The position numbers and the translations under genes are program-made. A DNA stretch of 33,482 nucleotides from Lachnospiraceae bacterium (GTDB lineage Bacteria > Bacillota_A > Clostridia > Lachnospirales > Lachnospiraceae): positions 1 through 33,482 of the forward strand of contig JAGADM010000154.1 of assembly GCA_017613595.1 (NCBI GenBank). The letters are read 5' to 3'. Shown here piece after piece: positions 24,006-32,049 of this stretch; the stretch's first letter is position 1; every line of letters begins with the position of its first letter. The notes under the pieces are model-generated. The model searched no databases. It saw nothing but the letters and a program-made list of their open reading frames with translations, and had not been told where the DNA came from.

Positions 24006-24515
24006 CTAACCCAGTACGATCAGGTCCTGGCCGAATTCCACGAGCGTTCCGTCCTTTACAAGAATCTCCCGAATCATTCCGTCACGCGGCGAAACAACTT
24101 CATTCATCATCTTCATCGCTTCGATCGTGCAGACCGGCTCGCCCTTCTTCACCTGTTCTCCCGCGGAACGTACCTTGCCGCCGGCACTTATGTGGAATAT
24201 ACCGAGTAACGGCGCCTTCACCGTATCGCCGGAAAATGTGTCCGCTTTACGTTCCTTTGCGGTACTGCTGTCTTCGGACGCTGCCGCTTGCGGCGTTTCC
24301 TCCGCCGCTGCCGTGCTCTTTCCCTGCGCATGTTCCGCGGGACCGGCAGAGGGGTATTCGCTGCCGGCCCACGCGGGATGCAGAGGAGTTATTATTGGAT
24401 GAGGAGAATGAGTGCTCTCCTTTTTCAAGCGAAGTTTCGCGCCGTTCTCTTCCACGTAGAGTTCGGTCAGTCCCAGACGTTCAAACAGATCCGCATATTC
24501 TTCCAAAGGTTTCAT
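24006..24515 (-). CDS. accB: Biotin carboxyl carrier protein of acetyl-CoA carboxylase
   Basis: A 169-residue protein with a short N-terminal domain (1-33), an Ala/Pro/Ser/Glu-rich flexible linker (34-97) and a biotinyl domain (98-169). The biotinylated lysine is K135 in EAMKM. The ATG at 24515 follows AAAGGAAA; the in-frame extension to 24650 would overlap fabF and is rejected. The linker contains HPIITPLHPAW, and the terminal domain shows the usual thumb-like insertion. A 110-bp gap separates it from fabF. Confidence 0.95.
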   Translation of the reverse strand: MKPLEEYADLFERLGLTELYVEENGAKLRLKKESTHSPHPIITPLHPAWAGSEYPSAGPAEHAQGKSTAAAEETPQAAASEDSSTAKERKADTFSGDTVKAPLLGIFHISAGGKVRSAGEQVKKGEPVCTIEAMKMMNEVVSPRDGMIREILVKDGTLVEFGQDLIVLG

Positions 24516-24625
24516 CGCATTTTCCTTTCTTTCGTAACTGTCCGGCATTCCGTATCTAAGAAGTCCCGCTTCGAATATTTGTTTCGGAAAAGCCGTCCTC
24601 ATTCCGATCACGCAGATGCCTGCGT

Positions 24626-25858
24626 TCATACCTTTCGGAAAGCAATGCACGCGTTGTGTCCGCCGAATCCGAGCGAGGTGCTGATCGCGGCCGTCGGATC
24701 GGCCTTTGCCGCCTCGTTGGGCGTATAGTTAAGGTCACATTCCGGATCGGCTTCACGGTAGTTGATCGTCGGCGGGATGATTCCCGTATCAAGCGCAAGG
24801 ATCGAAGCAATCGCCTCCACCGCGCCCGTAGCCCCGAGCATGTGACCGGTCATCGACTTGGTCGAGCTGATGTGTAAAAGGGAAGCGTCATCGCCGAACA
24901 CCTTCTTCAAAGCCTTCGTTTCCATCGCGTCATTCAGGTGTGTTCCGGTGCCGTGCGCGTTCACATAAAGACCTGCCGGATCGTCGATGCCTGCTTCCGA
25001 AACGGCGTCCCTAATTGCGCGTACCGCTCCGTCCCCTTCGGGATCGGGAGCCGTGATATGATAAGCATCGCAGGTATTGCCGTAGCCCACAACTTCCGCG
25101 TAAATCTTCGCCCCGCGCCGAACCGCACGGTCGTAGTCCTCGAGGATAAGAATGCCTGCGCCCTCGCCCATGACGAAACCGCCGCGGCGCTTGTCAAACG
25201 GCAGGCTTCCTTCTGACGGGTCCTCCGCAAGACTCAGTGCCTGGCAGTTTACAAAACCAGCCATCGAAAGCTCATTGATCGAAGCTTCGCTTCCGCCAGC
25301 GATGATCGCATCCGCGTAGCCGTGTTTGATCGCGCGGTAAGCCTCGCCGATCGTATGCGAAGATGTCGCGCATGCCGTGATCACGGGAAGCGTCGGTCCT
25401 TTCGCGTCGAACCGGATTGCCACCGATCCTGCTGCCATGTTGCCGATCATCATCGGAACGAAGAATGGCGAAACCATGTCGGGTCCCTTGTCCGTCAGTC
25501 TTCCGAGCTCGCGGATCGTCGTGTTGATGCCGCCGATTCCGGAGCCGATATACACGCCGAGACGGGCCGGATCAATACCGCTTTCGAGGATTCCGCTTGC
25601 CTCTACCGCCTGCTTCGAAGCGGCCATCGCATACTGGATGAACAGGTCCGAACGGCGGATCTCCTGCATCGTGTCATAATAGTCTTTCGGATTGAAATCC
25701 TTTACCTCGGCATCCAGCGATACCTTCAGCCGCGACGCGTCGAAACGGGTAATCTTCCCGATTCCGCACACGCCCTTTTTCAAATTGTCCCAGAACGTTT
25801 CCACCGTATTTCCGACAGGAGTGATGACTCCCATCCCGGTTACCGCAACTCTCTTCAT
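24626..25858 (-). CDS. fabF: 3-oxoacyl-ACP synthase II
   Basis: A 410-residue condensing enzyme that extends acyl-ACP with malonyl-ACP. The thiolase-fold triad is Cys163 (TACATSS), His302 (NAHGTGTHLND) and His339 (TKSMTGHMLGATG). The ATG at 25858 follows a GGAGG ribosome binding site; the frame open to 25897 is rejected. It lies 132 bp downstream of fabG, an unusually large gap for this operon, in which I see no gene. It is the only condensing enzyme in the cluster, as fabH is missing. Confidence 0.95.
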   Translation of the reverse strand: MKRVAVTGMGVITPVGNTVETFWDNLKKGVCGIGKITRFDASRLKVSLDAEVKDFNPKDYYDTMQEIRRSDLFIQYAMAASKQAVEASGILESGIDPARLGVYIGSGIGGINTTIRELGRLTDKGPDMVSPFFVPMMIGNMAAGSVAIRFDAKGPTLPVITACATSSHTIGEAYRAIKHGYADAIIAGGSEASINELSMAGFVNCQALSLAEDPSEGSLPFDKRRGGFVMGEGAGILILEDYDRAVRRGAKIYAEVVGYGNTCDAYHITAPDPEGDGAVRAIRDAVSEAGIDDPAGLYVNAHGTGTHLNDAMETKALKKVFGDDASLLHISSTKSMTGHMLGATGAVEAIASILALDTGIIPPTINYREADPECDLNYTPNEAAKADPTAAISTSLGFGGHNACIAFRKV

Positions 25859-25990
25859 ATCTGTCCTCCGTCCGCGCCGGCCTCGTGCCGCGCTCATTTT
25901 CCGCGCCGCTCATGCAGCGTCCTTTATCCGCGCCGATGCGCATTTCCCACACATACTGCTTACGTACCGCAGGCATCCTGTCCGCTCACT

Positions 25991-26734
25991 CTATATATAC
26001 ATTCCGCCGTCGACCTTGATCACTTCTCCGGTGATGTAGCTTGATGCGTCGCTCGCAAGAAACAGCGCGAGGTTCGCTACATCTTCCGCCTGCCCGAGTC
26101 TGGCGATCGGCAGCTGCTTCGTCAGTTCCGCCGTCATTTCTTCGCTGAGCACAGCCGTCATATCGGTCGCGATATATCCGGGTGCGATCGCGTTACAGCG
26201 GATGTTCCTGCGTCCGTACTCCTTTGCCACCGCCTTCGTAAAGCCAATCACGCCCGCCTTCGATGCCGCGTAATTGGTCTGCCCTTTGTTGCCCATCATG
26301 CCGACAACCGAGCTCAGGTTGATGATCACGCCGCTCCGCTTCTTCAGGAACGGACGGATCAGCGCCTGCGTCATATGGATCGTGCCCTTCAGGTTGATAT
26401 CGATCACCTCGTCGATATCCGCTTCCGTAAGGGCAGGAAGCAGATTGTCCCGCGTGATTCCCGCGTTGTTTACGAGAATGTCTACGCTTCCGAAATCCGC
26501 GAGAACCTTCGTAACAGTCTCAGCGACCGCCGCCGCGTCGCTAACGTCACAGACGTAAAATGTGACTTCTGCCCCGTTATCCCGAAGTTCTTTTACGGCC
26601 GCTTCCGCCCGCTCCCCGCCATGAGCGGCAAGAAGCGCGAGCTTCGCGCCGTTTTCGGCGAACTTCCCAGCAACCGCATATCCGATCCCGCGCGTTCCGC
26701 CGGTGATCAGCGCCTTCTTTCCCTGTAAAGTCAT
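25991..26734 (-). CDS. fabG: 3-oxoacyl-ACP reductase
   Basis: A 247-residue short-chain dehydrogenase that reduces 3-oxoacyl-ACP with NADPH. TGGTRGIG (11-18) binds the cofactor, NNAG is at 89-92, and the catalytic set is Ser142, Tyr155 and Lys159 (YAASK). The start at 26734 follows a GGAGG ribosome binding site within 17 bp of the fabD stop. Annotated by context as fabG. Confidence 0.94.
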   Translation of the reverse strand: MTLQGKKALITGGTRGIGYAVAGKFAENGAKLALLAAHGGERAEAAVKELRDNGAEVTFYVCDVSDAAAVAETVTKVLADFGSVDILVNNAGITRDNLLPALTEADIDEVIDINLKGTIHMTQALIRPFLKKRSGVIINLSSVVGMMGNKGQTNYAASKAGVIGFTKAVAKEYGRRNIRCNAIAPGYIATDMTAVLSEEMTAELTKQLPIARLGQAEDVANLALFLASDASSYITGEVIKVDGGMYI

Positions 26735-26751
26735 ATCGGCCTCCATTTATA

Positions 26752-27675
26752 CTACTCTTGTAGAATCACAGAAACACTTGTTTCCAGACTGTCTTTATCA
26801 TATACCTGCAGAATCTTCGCTCCGGGTACGGTCCGCTTCACGAACCCCGAAAGCGTCTTTCCGGGGCCGCACTCAACGAACGTATCAATGCCCGCCTCGG
26901 CAAGGTTTTTAAGTGTATCTTCGAACAAAACGCTGTTACAAATCTGCTCCGATATAAGCGCAAGGATTTCGTCTCTTCCGTCCGGATACGGCTCCGCGGT
27001 CCGGTTCGCGTAAAGCGGAATCCGGGGTGCCGATATCGGCAGTTGCTCCGCATCCCCGCGAAGTCCTTCCGCCGCCTCTTTCATATAAGGCGTATGGAAC
27101 GGTCCGCCGACTGCCAGCTCCACGAAACGGATGCTTCGCCCCGTAAGAACTTCCTTCATCTTCGCGATTCTCTCAGTCTCACCCGAAACGACAACCTGTC
27201 CGGGGCAGTTGTAATTGACCGGATACACGCCGAGTTCCGCACAAAGCGCGCGGAGTTCGGTTACATCCATCCGAAGTACTGCAATCATGCTTCCTTCCTG
27301 CGCCTCGGCCGCCTTCTGCATTCTCGCGCCGCGGCTTACGACAAGCCGGAACGCATCCTCGTTCGTAAGGATTCCCGCATACGCAAGTCCCTCGATTTCT
27401 CCTAAGGAGAAACCGGCGGCCGCATCCGCTTCGATCCCGCGCTCCTTAAGAGCCGCTGCCGCCGCCAGGTCCGCAAGGAACAGGCACGGCTGCGTATTGT
27501 CCGTACGCTTTAGTTCCTCTGCCGTTCCTTCAAACATCTGCTTTAACGTGCCGGGGCGGATTGCCTCCGCCTTGTCAAAAAGCCCCCTGACGCTCTCAGA
27601 AGCCTCATAGAGGTCTTTTGCCATGCCGGGGTACTGACTTCCCTGTCCGGCAAATAAAAACGCGATTTTCGCCAT
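26752..27675 (-). CDS. fabD: Malonyl-CoA:ACP transacylase
   Basis: A 307-residue acyltransferase that loads malonyl groups on ACP. GQGSQ (10-14), the nucleophile Ser90 in GFSLGE and the catalytic His194 in GPFHTPYM are all present. The ATG at 27675 follows GGAAGG; the longer frame to 27771 is rejected because it runs back into fabK. The gap to fabK is 16 bp. Confidence 0.95.
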   Translation of the reverse strand: MAKIAFLFAGQGSQYPGMAKDLYEASESVRGLFDKAEAIRPGTLKQMFEGTAEELKRTDNTQPCLFLADLAAAAALKERGIEADAAAGFSLGEIEGLAYAGILTNEDAFRLVVSRGARMQKAAEAQEGSMIAVLRMDVTELRALCAELGVYPVNYNCPGQVVVSGETERIAKMKEVLTGRSIRFVELAVGGPFHTPYMKEAAEGLRGDAEQLPISAPRIPLYANRTAEPYPDGRDEILALISEQICNSVLFEDTLKNLAEAGIDTFVECGPGKTLSGFVKRTVPGAKILQVYDKDSLETSVSVILQE

Positions 27676-27691
27676 TATCCGTAATCCTTCC

Positions 27692-28642
27692 TTAAACGTT
27701 TGCGAAGCGTGCAAGCAGCGCGTCCGCTTCCTCGCAGATTCCTTGCACGATCTCCGCACACGTATTCTCACTCTTTACAAGACCCGCGATCTGTCCGCAC
27801 ATGCACGAACCGTTCTGCACGTCGCCTTCGCGCGCCGCTCTTCGAAGCGCGCCCGCGCCCATTGCCTCAAGCTCCTGCGGTGTCGTATTGGGGTCTGATT
27901 CCTTCTTCTGAAACTCTCTCGTCATGCGGTTTTTAAGTGCGCGCACCGGGTGACCGAGTGTCTTTCCGGTAACGATCGTATCGTGATCATTGGCCGCAAT
28001 GACTTTGTCCTTATAATTCTGATGGATGGTGCATTCCTTCGCGGTCAGGAAACGGGTTCCCATCTGAACGCCCTGCGCGCCGAGCATGTATGCCGCCGCC
28101 ATGCCGCGTCCGTCCGCGATACCGCCTGCCGCGATGACCGGGATACCGACCGCGTCAACGACCTGCGGAACAAGCGCCATCGTCGTCGTTTCGCCTACGT
28201 GTCCGCCGGACTCGCATCCTTCCGCGACTACCGCGCATGCGCCCATCCGCTCCGCCATGATAGCAAGTGCCACGCCTGCCACCACACAGATAACCTTTAC
28301 GCCTGCTTCTTTAAGCCGGTCCATATACTTAGCCGGATTGCCCGCACCGGTCGTAACGATCGCGACATGCTCCTCGCACACAACCTGCACCGCTTCCTCG
28401 ATAAACGGGCTCATTAACATCAGGTTAACGCCGAACGGCTTATCGGTCAGTTCCTTTGCCTTTTTGATCTGCTCACGGAGCTGCTCGCCGTTTGAATTCA
28501 TCGCGGCGATCAGTCCGAGTCCGCCGGCGTTGGAAACCGCAGCGGCGAGTTCCGCGTCGGCAACCCATGCCATTCCGCCCTGTATAACCGGATACTCGAT
28601 TCCGAGCATACGGCAAATGCTATTGTCTTCTCTTTTCATCAT
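27692..28642 (-). CDS. fabK: Enoyl-ACP reductase II (FMN-dependent)
   Basis: A 316-residue TIM-barrel flavoprotein that reduces enoyl-ACP in place of FabI. IQGGMAW near the N-terminus, the GCESGGHVG segment and the AAGGIADGRGMAAAYMLGAQGVQMGTRF phosphate-binding block fit the FabK family. FabK enzymes are naturally resistant to triclosan. Two adjacent ATG codons (28642, 28639) follow AAAGGA at good spacing; the upstream ATG at 28651 touches the ribosome binding site. It is the second gene of the operon after acpP. Confidence 0.94.
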   Translation of the reverse strand: MMKREDNSICRMLGIEYPVIQGGMAWVADAELAAAVSNAGGLGLIAAMNSNGEQLREQIKKAKELTDKPFGVNLMLMSPFIEEAVQVVCEEHVAIVTTGAGNPAKYMDRLKEAGVKVICVVAGVALAIMAERMGACAVVAEGCESGGHVGETTTMALVPQVVDAVGIPVIAAGGIADGRGMAAAYMLGAQGVQMGTRFLTAKECTIHQNYKDKVIAANDHDTIVTGKTLGHPVRALKNRMTREFQKKESDPNTTPQELEAMGAGALRRAAREGDVQNGSCMCGQIAGLVKSENTCAEIVQGICEEADALLARFANV

Positions 28643-28729
28643 TGATTTCATCCTTTGCCGCTCACGGGACGGTGCCCGCTCGCCTGTCAGACAGATGCAC
28701 AGGGCGCCGGAGCGCCCTGCGCATCACAC

Positions 28730-28957
28730 TTACTGCTGCTGTGTCGCGATAAGCTCCGCAAGCTTCTCGATCGTCGTGATCTCCTGCGTCAGCTCGATCT
28801 TACAGTCAAACTCCTCCTGCACCTGCATCACAAGTTCCATGATGTCGAGGGAATCAAGACCGATCTCGGTGAATTTGTCCGAAGCGGAAAGCTCAGACTC
28901 TTCTTTGTCAAGATACTCGGCAATGATATGGATGATCGTAGCGGTAATGTCCTTCAT
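28730..28957 (-). CDS. acpP: Acyl carrier protein
   Basis: A 75-residue acidic helical carrier with the phosphopantetheine attachment Ser36 in GLDSLDIME. First gene of the fatty-acid operon, preceded by AGGAGG and a hairpin leader. The start at 28957 is preferred to the in-frame upstream codon at 28975. Confidence 0.96.
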   Translation of the reverse strand: MKDITATIIHIIAEYLDKEESELSASDKFTEIGLDSLDIMELVMQVQEEFDCKIELTQEITTIEKLAELIATQQQ

Positions 28958-28978
28958 TGTGAAATCCTCCTGCAATTT

Positions 28979-28993
28979 CCCGCTTGCCGCGGG
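28979..28993 (-). other. Small GC hairpin in the fatty-acid operon leader
   Basis: The arms CCCGC (28979-28983) and GCGGG (28989-28993) have a 5-nt loop. It lies just upstream of the acpP ribosome binding site, within the predicted 5' untranslated RNA. Confidence 0.4.
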
Positions 28994-29021
28994 TTGATTT
29001 TCTGATTTTCGCTGCTATAAT
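28994..29021 (+). promoter_or_regulatory. Promoter of the MerR-family regulator gene
   Basis: TTGATT (28994-28999), a 16-bp spacer and TATAAT (29016-29021). Transcription would start near 29028, inside the palindrome at 29027-29041, which suits autorepression by the regulator. Confidence 0.8.
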
Positions 29022-29047
29022 AATGTTGGGGGTTACCCCCAGGTCAA
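29017..29047 (-). promoter_or_regulatory. MerR-type promoter and operator of the fatty-acid operon
   Basis: On the minus strand the -35 is TTGACC (29047-29042) and the -10 is TATTAT (29022-29017), separated by 19 bp. The spacer holds the perfect palindrome TGGGGGT-T-ACCCCCA (29027-29041). A 19-20-bp spacer with a dyad between the hexamers is the hallmark of promoters activated by MerR-family proteins through DNA distortion. The divergent neighbour encodes such a protein. The two -10 elements overlap. Confidence 0.82.
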
Positions 29048-29050
29048 TAC

Positions 29051-29069
29051 CGATTTTTCTCAAAAATCG
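29051..29069. repeat. Perfect inverted repeat in the MerR-gene leader
   Basis: CGATTTTT-CTC-AAAAATCG (29051-29069), 8-bp arms and a 3-nt loop. It lies immediately before the MerR-gene ribosome binding site and just upstream of the -35 of the fatty-acid promoter. It could be an RNA hairpin or a second operator. Confidence 0.5.
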
Positions 29070-29084
29070 TTGAAGGGAGAAACC

Positions 29085-29936
29085 ATGTCAGAGAGTAAGA
29101 AACCGGTCTCAGGAAACACCTCGGAGTACACGCTGACCGTCGGCCAGTTCGCCAAATTATGCCGCACCTCAAGGGATACGCTCCGCTACTATTACGAGCA
29201 GAAGATCTTAATGCCGCGCGTCGATCCCGACAACGGCTACCACTACTATTCCGCATCGCAGATCAGTTCCTTCTTCTTCATTTCGACGATGCGGCAGGCC
29301 GGCTGTTCTATCCGCGAGATCACGGACATCATCTACAATCTTTCGCAGACGGACATCGTCGACCTCCTAAATGTGAAGATTCACGATATGCAGCGCGAGC
29401 TGATCAACCTCAATAAGAAAGTGAACGCGCTGCACCTCGGCACATGGATGATCGAGCAGTACGGCAATCACCGTTCCGGTGTGCCTTTCGTTGCATCCAT
29501 TCCGCCGATCAGCGTTACCTCCACACCTGTGCATCACCAGGACGGGTCCTACCACGCCGCGGACATCGCCGGCGATATTTCGGTGCATCTGGCCAAATCC
29601 TACGAGGACGACAGTCTGATGACTTTCCCGTCCGGTGCCACGATCGCTTATGACGATTTCGTCAAAGGCAACTATGCTTACAACAACGTCATCACGCTTT
29701 CGCTGATGCCGGCCGATTACAGGAGTTCCTTCCCGCTTCCGTCAAGACGCGCCGTTCTGTGTGCGCACAGCCACAACGAACAGGATATCAGCCGCAGCTA
29801 TAAAAAGATTCTCGCGTACCTGAAACGGAACAAACTGAATGCCTGTTCCGACCTCTACTCGGTCAGTCTCATCAACCTTTACGACAACGAGACCAACCAC
29901 CGCTATTACAAATATCTTCTGATCTGCGTGGAGTAG
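29085..29936 (+). CDS. MerR-family transcriptional regulator with large effector domain
   Basis: A 283-residue regulator. The MerR winged helix covers about residues 16-85, with the typical LTVGQFAKLCRTSRDTLRYYYEQKIL start and the DPDNGYHYYSASQI wing. A coiled-coil dimerisation helix follows (about 90-125). The C-terminal half (130-283) has the size and pattern of a GyrI-like/BmrR-type ligand-binding domain rather than a metal site; no Cys cluster is present. The ATG at 29085 has an AAGGGAG ribosome binding site; an in-frame TTG at 29070 overlaps that site and is rejected. It is divergent from acpP with a shared MerR-type operator, so it likely controls the fatty-acid operon, perhaps sensing an acyl molecule. 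Confidence 0.87.
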   Translation: MSESKKPVSGNTSEYTLTVGQFAKLCRTSRDTLRYYYEQKILMPRVDPDNGYHYYSASQISSFFFISTMRQAGCSIREITDIIYNLSQTDIVDLLNVKIHDMQRELINLNKKVNALHLGTWMIEQYGNHRSGVPFVASIPPISVTSTPVHHQDGSYHAADIAGDISVHLAKSYEDDSLMTFPSGATIAYDDFVKGNYAYNNVITLSLMPADYRSSFPLPSRRAVLCAHSHNEQDISRSYKKILAYLKRNKLNACSDLYSVSLINLYDNETNHRYYKYLLICVE

Positions 29937-29976
29937 AACGCTCCGGAAGGGACTGTCACATTTTCCGAAAAGACGC

Positions 29977-30018
29977 AAAAAACCTCCGCGCCGGATATTC
30001 CGGAACGGAGGTTTTCTT
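29977..30018. terminator. Bidirectional terminator after the MerR gene
   Basis: The outer arms AAAACCTCCG (29979-29988) and CGGAGGTTTT (30006-30015) enclose an inner stem CCGGA/TCCGG. T-rich on the plus side and, after the A run at 29977-29982, T-rich on the minus side. It serves the MerR gene and the convergent membrane-protein gene. Confidence 0.9.
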
Positions 30019-30030
30019 TCGTTTCTGTGT

Positions 30031-30939
30031 TTAATTCTTCTTGGCTTTCTTCGGTTCAGCCAGTCCGTATAAGAGCGCGACAACCGCATACCCGGCATAA
30101 TTACCGAACAGCAGGATCAAGCGGTCGGCTAGGAACGTTGCCTTTCTTATCACAAATAACAAAATGAGTGCGAGGGCGATGCTTATGATCACTGCGACGA
30201 TAAGCGGCCACCGACATCCGCACAGCCAGTAAAACAGATAGCACACAAGCAATGCCGCAGCGACACATATGCACGGGATTATGTAGGGAGACGCGGACGC
30301 CGAGCCGGACCTTCTGCCGATCCAGGAAAGATACTTCTTAAGGTCCTGCACGCCCCGATCGAAAAAGTACCACCTTGCGCCAATCATCAACGCTACGGCA
30401 GCCGCCGTCCCGATGATCGGGAAGAACGCGGTATAGGCGGGTTTTCGGGTAATGATCATAACGACATAAGCGATCAAGGCCATTATTCCGATTGCAACCA
30501 ATAACAGGATGGTCATCGAGGCAAATGCCATCTCCGGGTCCTTCCAGCCCGGGAACGCCGTATGAATTCCGATTATAAGCAGCAGATACAGATTGATCAG
30601 TATTCCGAATCCGGCGATGATCGACGCAAATGCCCGGAGTATGCTGCCGGGCTGCTTCTTCGCAGTTTGCGTTGCCGGAATGATCGGAACGTCCGACTGC
30701 AGCAGCGCAGGATTCATCGCCGTCGCCGTGCCGTTCTGCTGATGCTGCGCCGCAATCTCCGGATACAGATCGGAAAGTCTCTCGATCACCGGTCCCTGCG
30801 TCGCGTTCTTATGGCGCCTTCTCGCGTTTCCAAGTGCGTTGGTGCCTTTGTTATAAAGGACCCTGAATATAAACTCTAACAGCACGACCAGAAAGATGAT
30901 ACCGGCTGCTGCCAGAACGATCATTGTATTGGTATCCAA
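30031..30939 (-). CDS. Seven-helix membrane protein of unknown function
   Basis: A 302-residue integral membrane protein with predicted helices near 6-26, 104-127, 138-162, 168-190, 219-240, 244-264 and 272-292. Residues 30-100 form a soluble cytoplasmic segment. The C-terminus ends in a Lys-rich AEPKKAKKN tail. The start appears to be a TTG at 30939: a GGAGG ribosome binding site lies 9 nt upstream, while the next ATG (30924) is too far from it. I do not recognise a family. It is the last of three consecutive minus-strand genes of unknown function and may share their transcript. Confidence 0.7.
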   Translation of the reverse strand: MDTNTMIVLAAAGIIFLVVLLEFIFRVLYNKGTNALGNARRRHKNATQGPVIERLSDLYPEIAAQHQQNGTATAMNPALLQSDVPIIPATQTAKKQPGSILRAFASIIAGFGILINLYLLLIIGIHTAFPGWKDPEMAFASMTILLLVAIGIMALIAYVVMIITRKPAYTAFFPIIGTAAAVALMIGARWYFFDRGVQDLKKYLSWIGRRSGSASASPYIIPCICVAAALLVCYLFYWLCGCRWPLIVAVIISIALALILLFVIRKATFLADRLILLFGNYAGYAVVALLYGLAEPKKAKKN

Positions 30940-30982
30940 AACCGCAATCCTCCGAATTAAGAATGATTAGCGAACCGTACTC

Positions 30983-31984
30983 CTACCGGGCATTCATATA
31001 AACCGCGCGGTCATACCCGGAATAATCCGGAGACATGTACTGCTGGCAGACATGACTGACTCCGTCATACGGATTCAAAAACATGGCATAATCAATGTGC
31101 GAACCTTCCGCATCCCACCAGTCATATTCAAACTCCGCACCCGTGTCCATATAGTAGAAATAATAGTCATAATTGCGGCCGAACAGCTCCTTCGCCGCAC
31201 TGTACAGATCTGCGGGAATCGCGTCGTCCGAAATCTGCTTCTCGATTCTTACCCATACAAGACGGTTATTCTCAAAGAACAGGCAGATCCCGTTCCCCTC
31301 GGTGTCGTCCGCAGTGCACCAGTCAAGCGGGTTAGCCGCCCACTCCCATGCTTCGAGTGCGGTCATACCCGGAATCACACTCTGCAGTTCTTGATAGGTC
31401 TTTCCGAAGAGGCTGTAGTCAACCTTCAGCACGCCGTTTTCGAGCCCGCATACAAACCTCGCCGGTTCCTGTGTCGGTTCCTGTGTCGGTTCCTGTGTGG
31501 GTTCCTGCGTGGGTTCCTGTGTCGGTTCCTGCGTCGGTTCCTGCGTCGGGGTCTCGGTCGGCTTTTCGGTCGGATTGCTTACCGGCTCTTTGGTGACCAC
31601 TTCGGCCGGCTTGGTCGGTTCCTGTGTCGGATTCTCCTGTGCCATCTTACTCTCATAAGCATTGATGTAATCCTGGGCCATGCTTCCGGCCATCCCCCGC
31701 AACTTATCAAGCGTACTCTTCGACTCAAACTTACGAAGCGGTGCCGATGCGTAGATGCATAAAAGCACGGCAAATACGACCGCGCCGATCACCTCAGCGA
31801 GAACGATGCCACGATTGGTCTTCTTCTCTTTCTCCTCTTCGGGCGGCTGCACGGGTGCTGCAGGGGCAACCGGAGCTGCTTCTGTAAACTGCGGCTGCGC
31901 CGGTGCTCCTTCGATCTTAGCGCCGCATATGTGGCAGAACGCGCTGTTATCTTTCAGCTTTGCGCCGCATTGATTGCAAAACAT
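30983..31984 (-). CDS. Zinc-ribbon, membrane-anchored protein with TQEP repeats
   Basis: A 333-residue protein. An N-terminal zinc ribbon (C3, C6, C17, C20, in CNQC and CHIC) is followed by an Ala/Pro/Gln linker, one membrane helix (59-79) and an extracellular Thr/Pro/Glu-rich stalk with seven perfect TQEP units (147-174). The C-terminal domain (175-333) is rich in Tyr, Trp and Asp (WEWAANPLDW, YDYYFYYMD, YDWWDAEG) and resembles no family I can name. The ATG at 31984 follows AAAGAGGT. The zinc ribbon faces the cytoplasm and the globular domain the outside, suggesting a sensor- or scaffold-like layout, but the function is unknown. Confidence 0.75.
   Translation of the reverse strand: MFCNQCGAKLKDNSAFCHICGAKIEGAPAQPQFTEAAPVAPAAPVQPPEEEKEKKTNRGIVLAEVIGAVVFAVLLCIYASAPLRKFESKSTLDKLRGMAGSMAQDYINAYESKMAQENPTQEPTKPAEVVTKEPVSNPTEKPTETPTQEPTQEPTQEPTQEPTQEPTQEPTQEPARFVCGLENGVLKVDYSLFGKTYQELQSVIPGMTALEAWEWAANPLDWCTADDTEGNGICLFFENNRLVWVRIEKQISDDAIPADLYSAAKELFGRNYDYYFYYMDTGAEFEYDWWDAEGSHIDYAMFLNPYDGVSHVCQQYMSPDYSGYDRAVYMNAR
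31464..31547. repeat. Seven tandem 12-bp repeats encoding TQEP
   Basis: Seven 12-bp units of GGTTCCTGYGTS run without a gap in the zinc-ribbon gene. An isolated further unit lies near 31617. They encode a Pro-rich extracellular stalk and are prone to length change. Confidence 0.9.
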
Positions 31985-32049
31985 AGGAATACCTCTTTCC
32001 TTCATACTTTGTTGCCGTAACCTGCGTTCTTTACTCTCCTACCAATCCC

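Noticed and set aside
25859..25990. The 132-bp gap between fabG and fabF as a possible small gene
   Set aside because: The minus-strand frame from 25976 runs into fabF in another frame, lacks a ribosome binding site and looks like no known protein.
31464..31547. Tandem 12-bp repeats considered as a CRISPR array
   Set aside because: Units are contiguous with no spacers, are in frame and encode TQEP, so they are protein-coding repeats.
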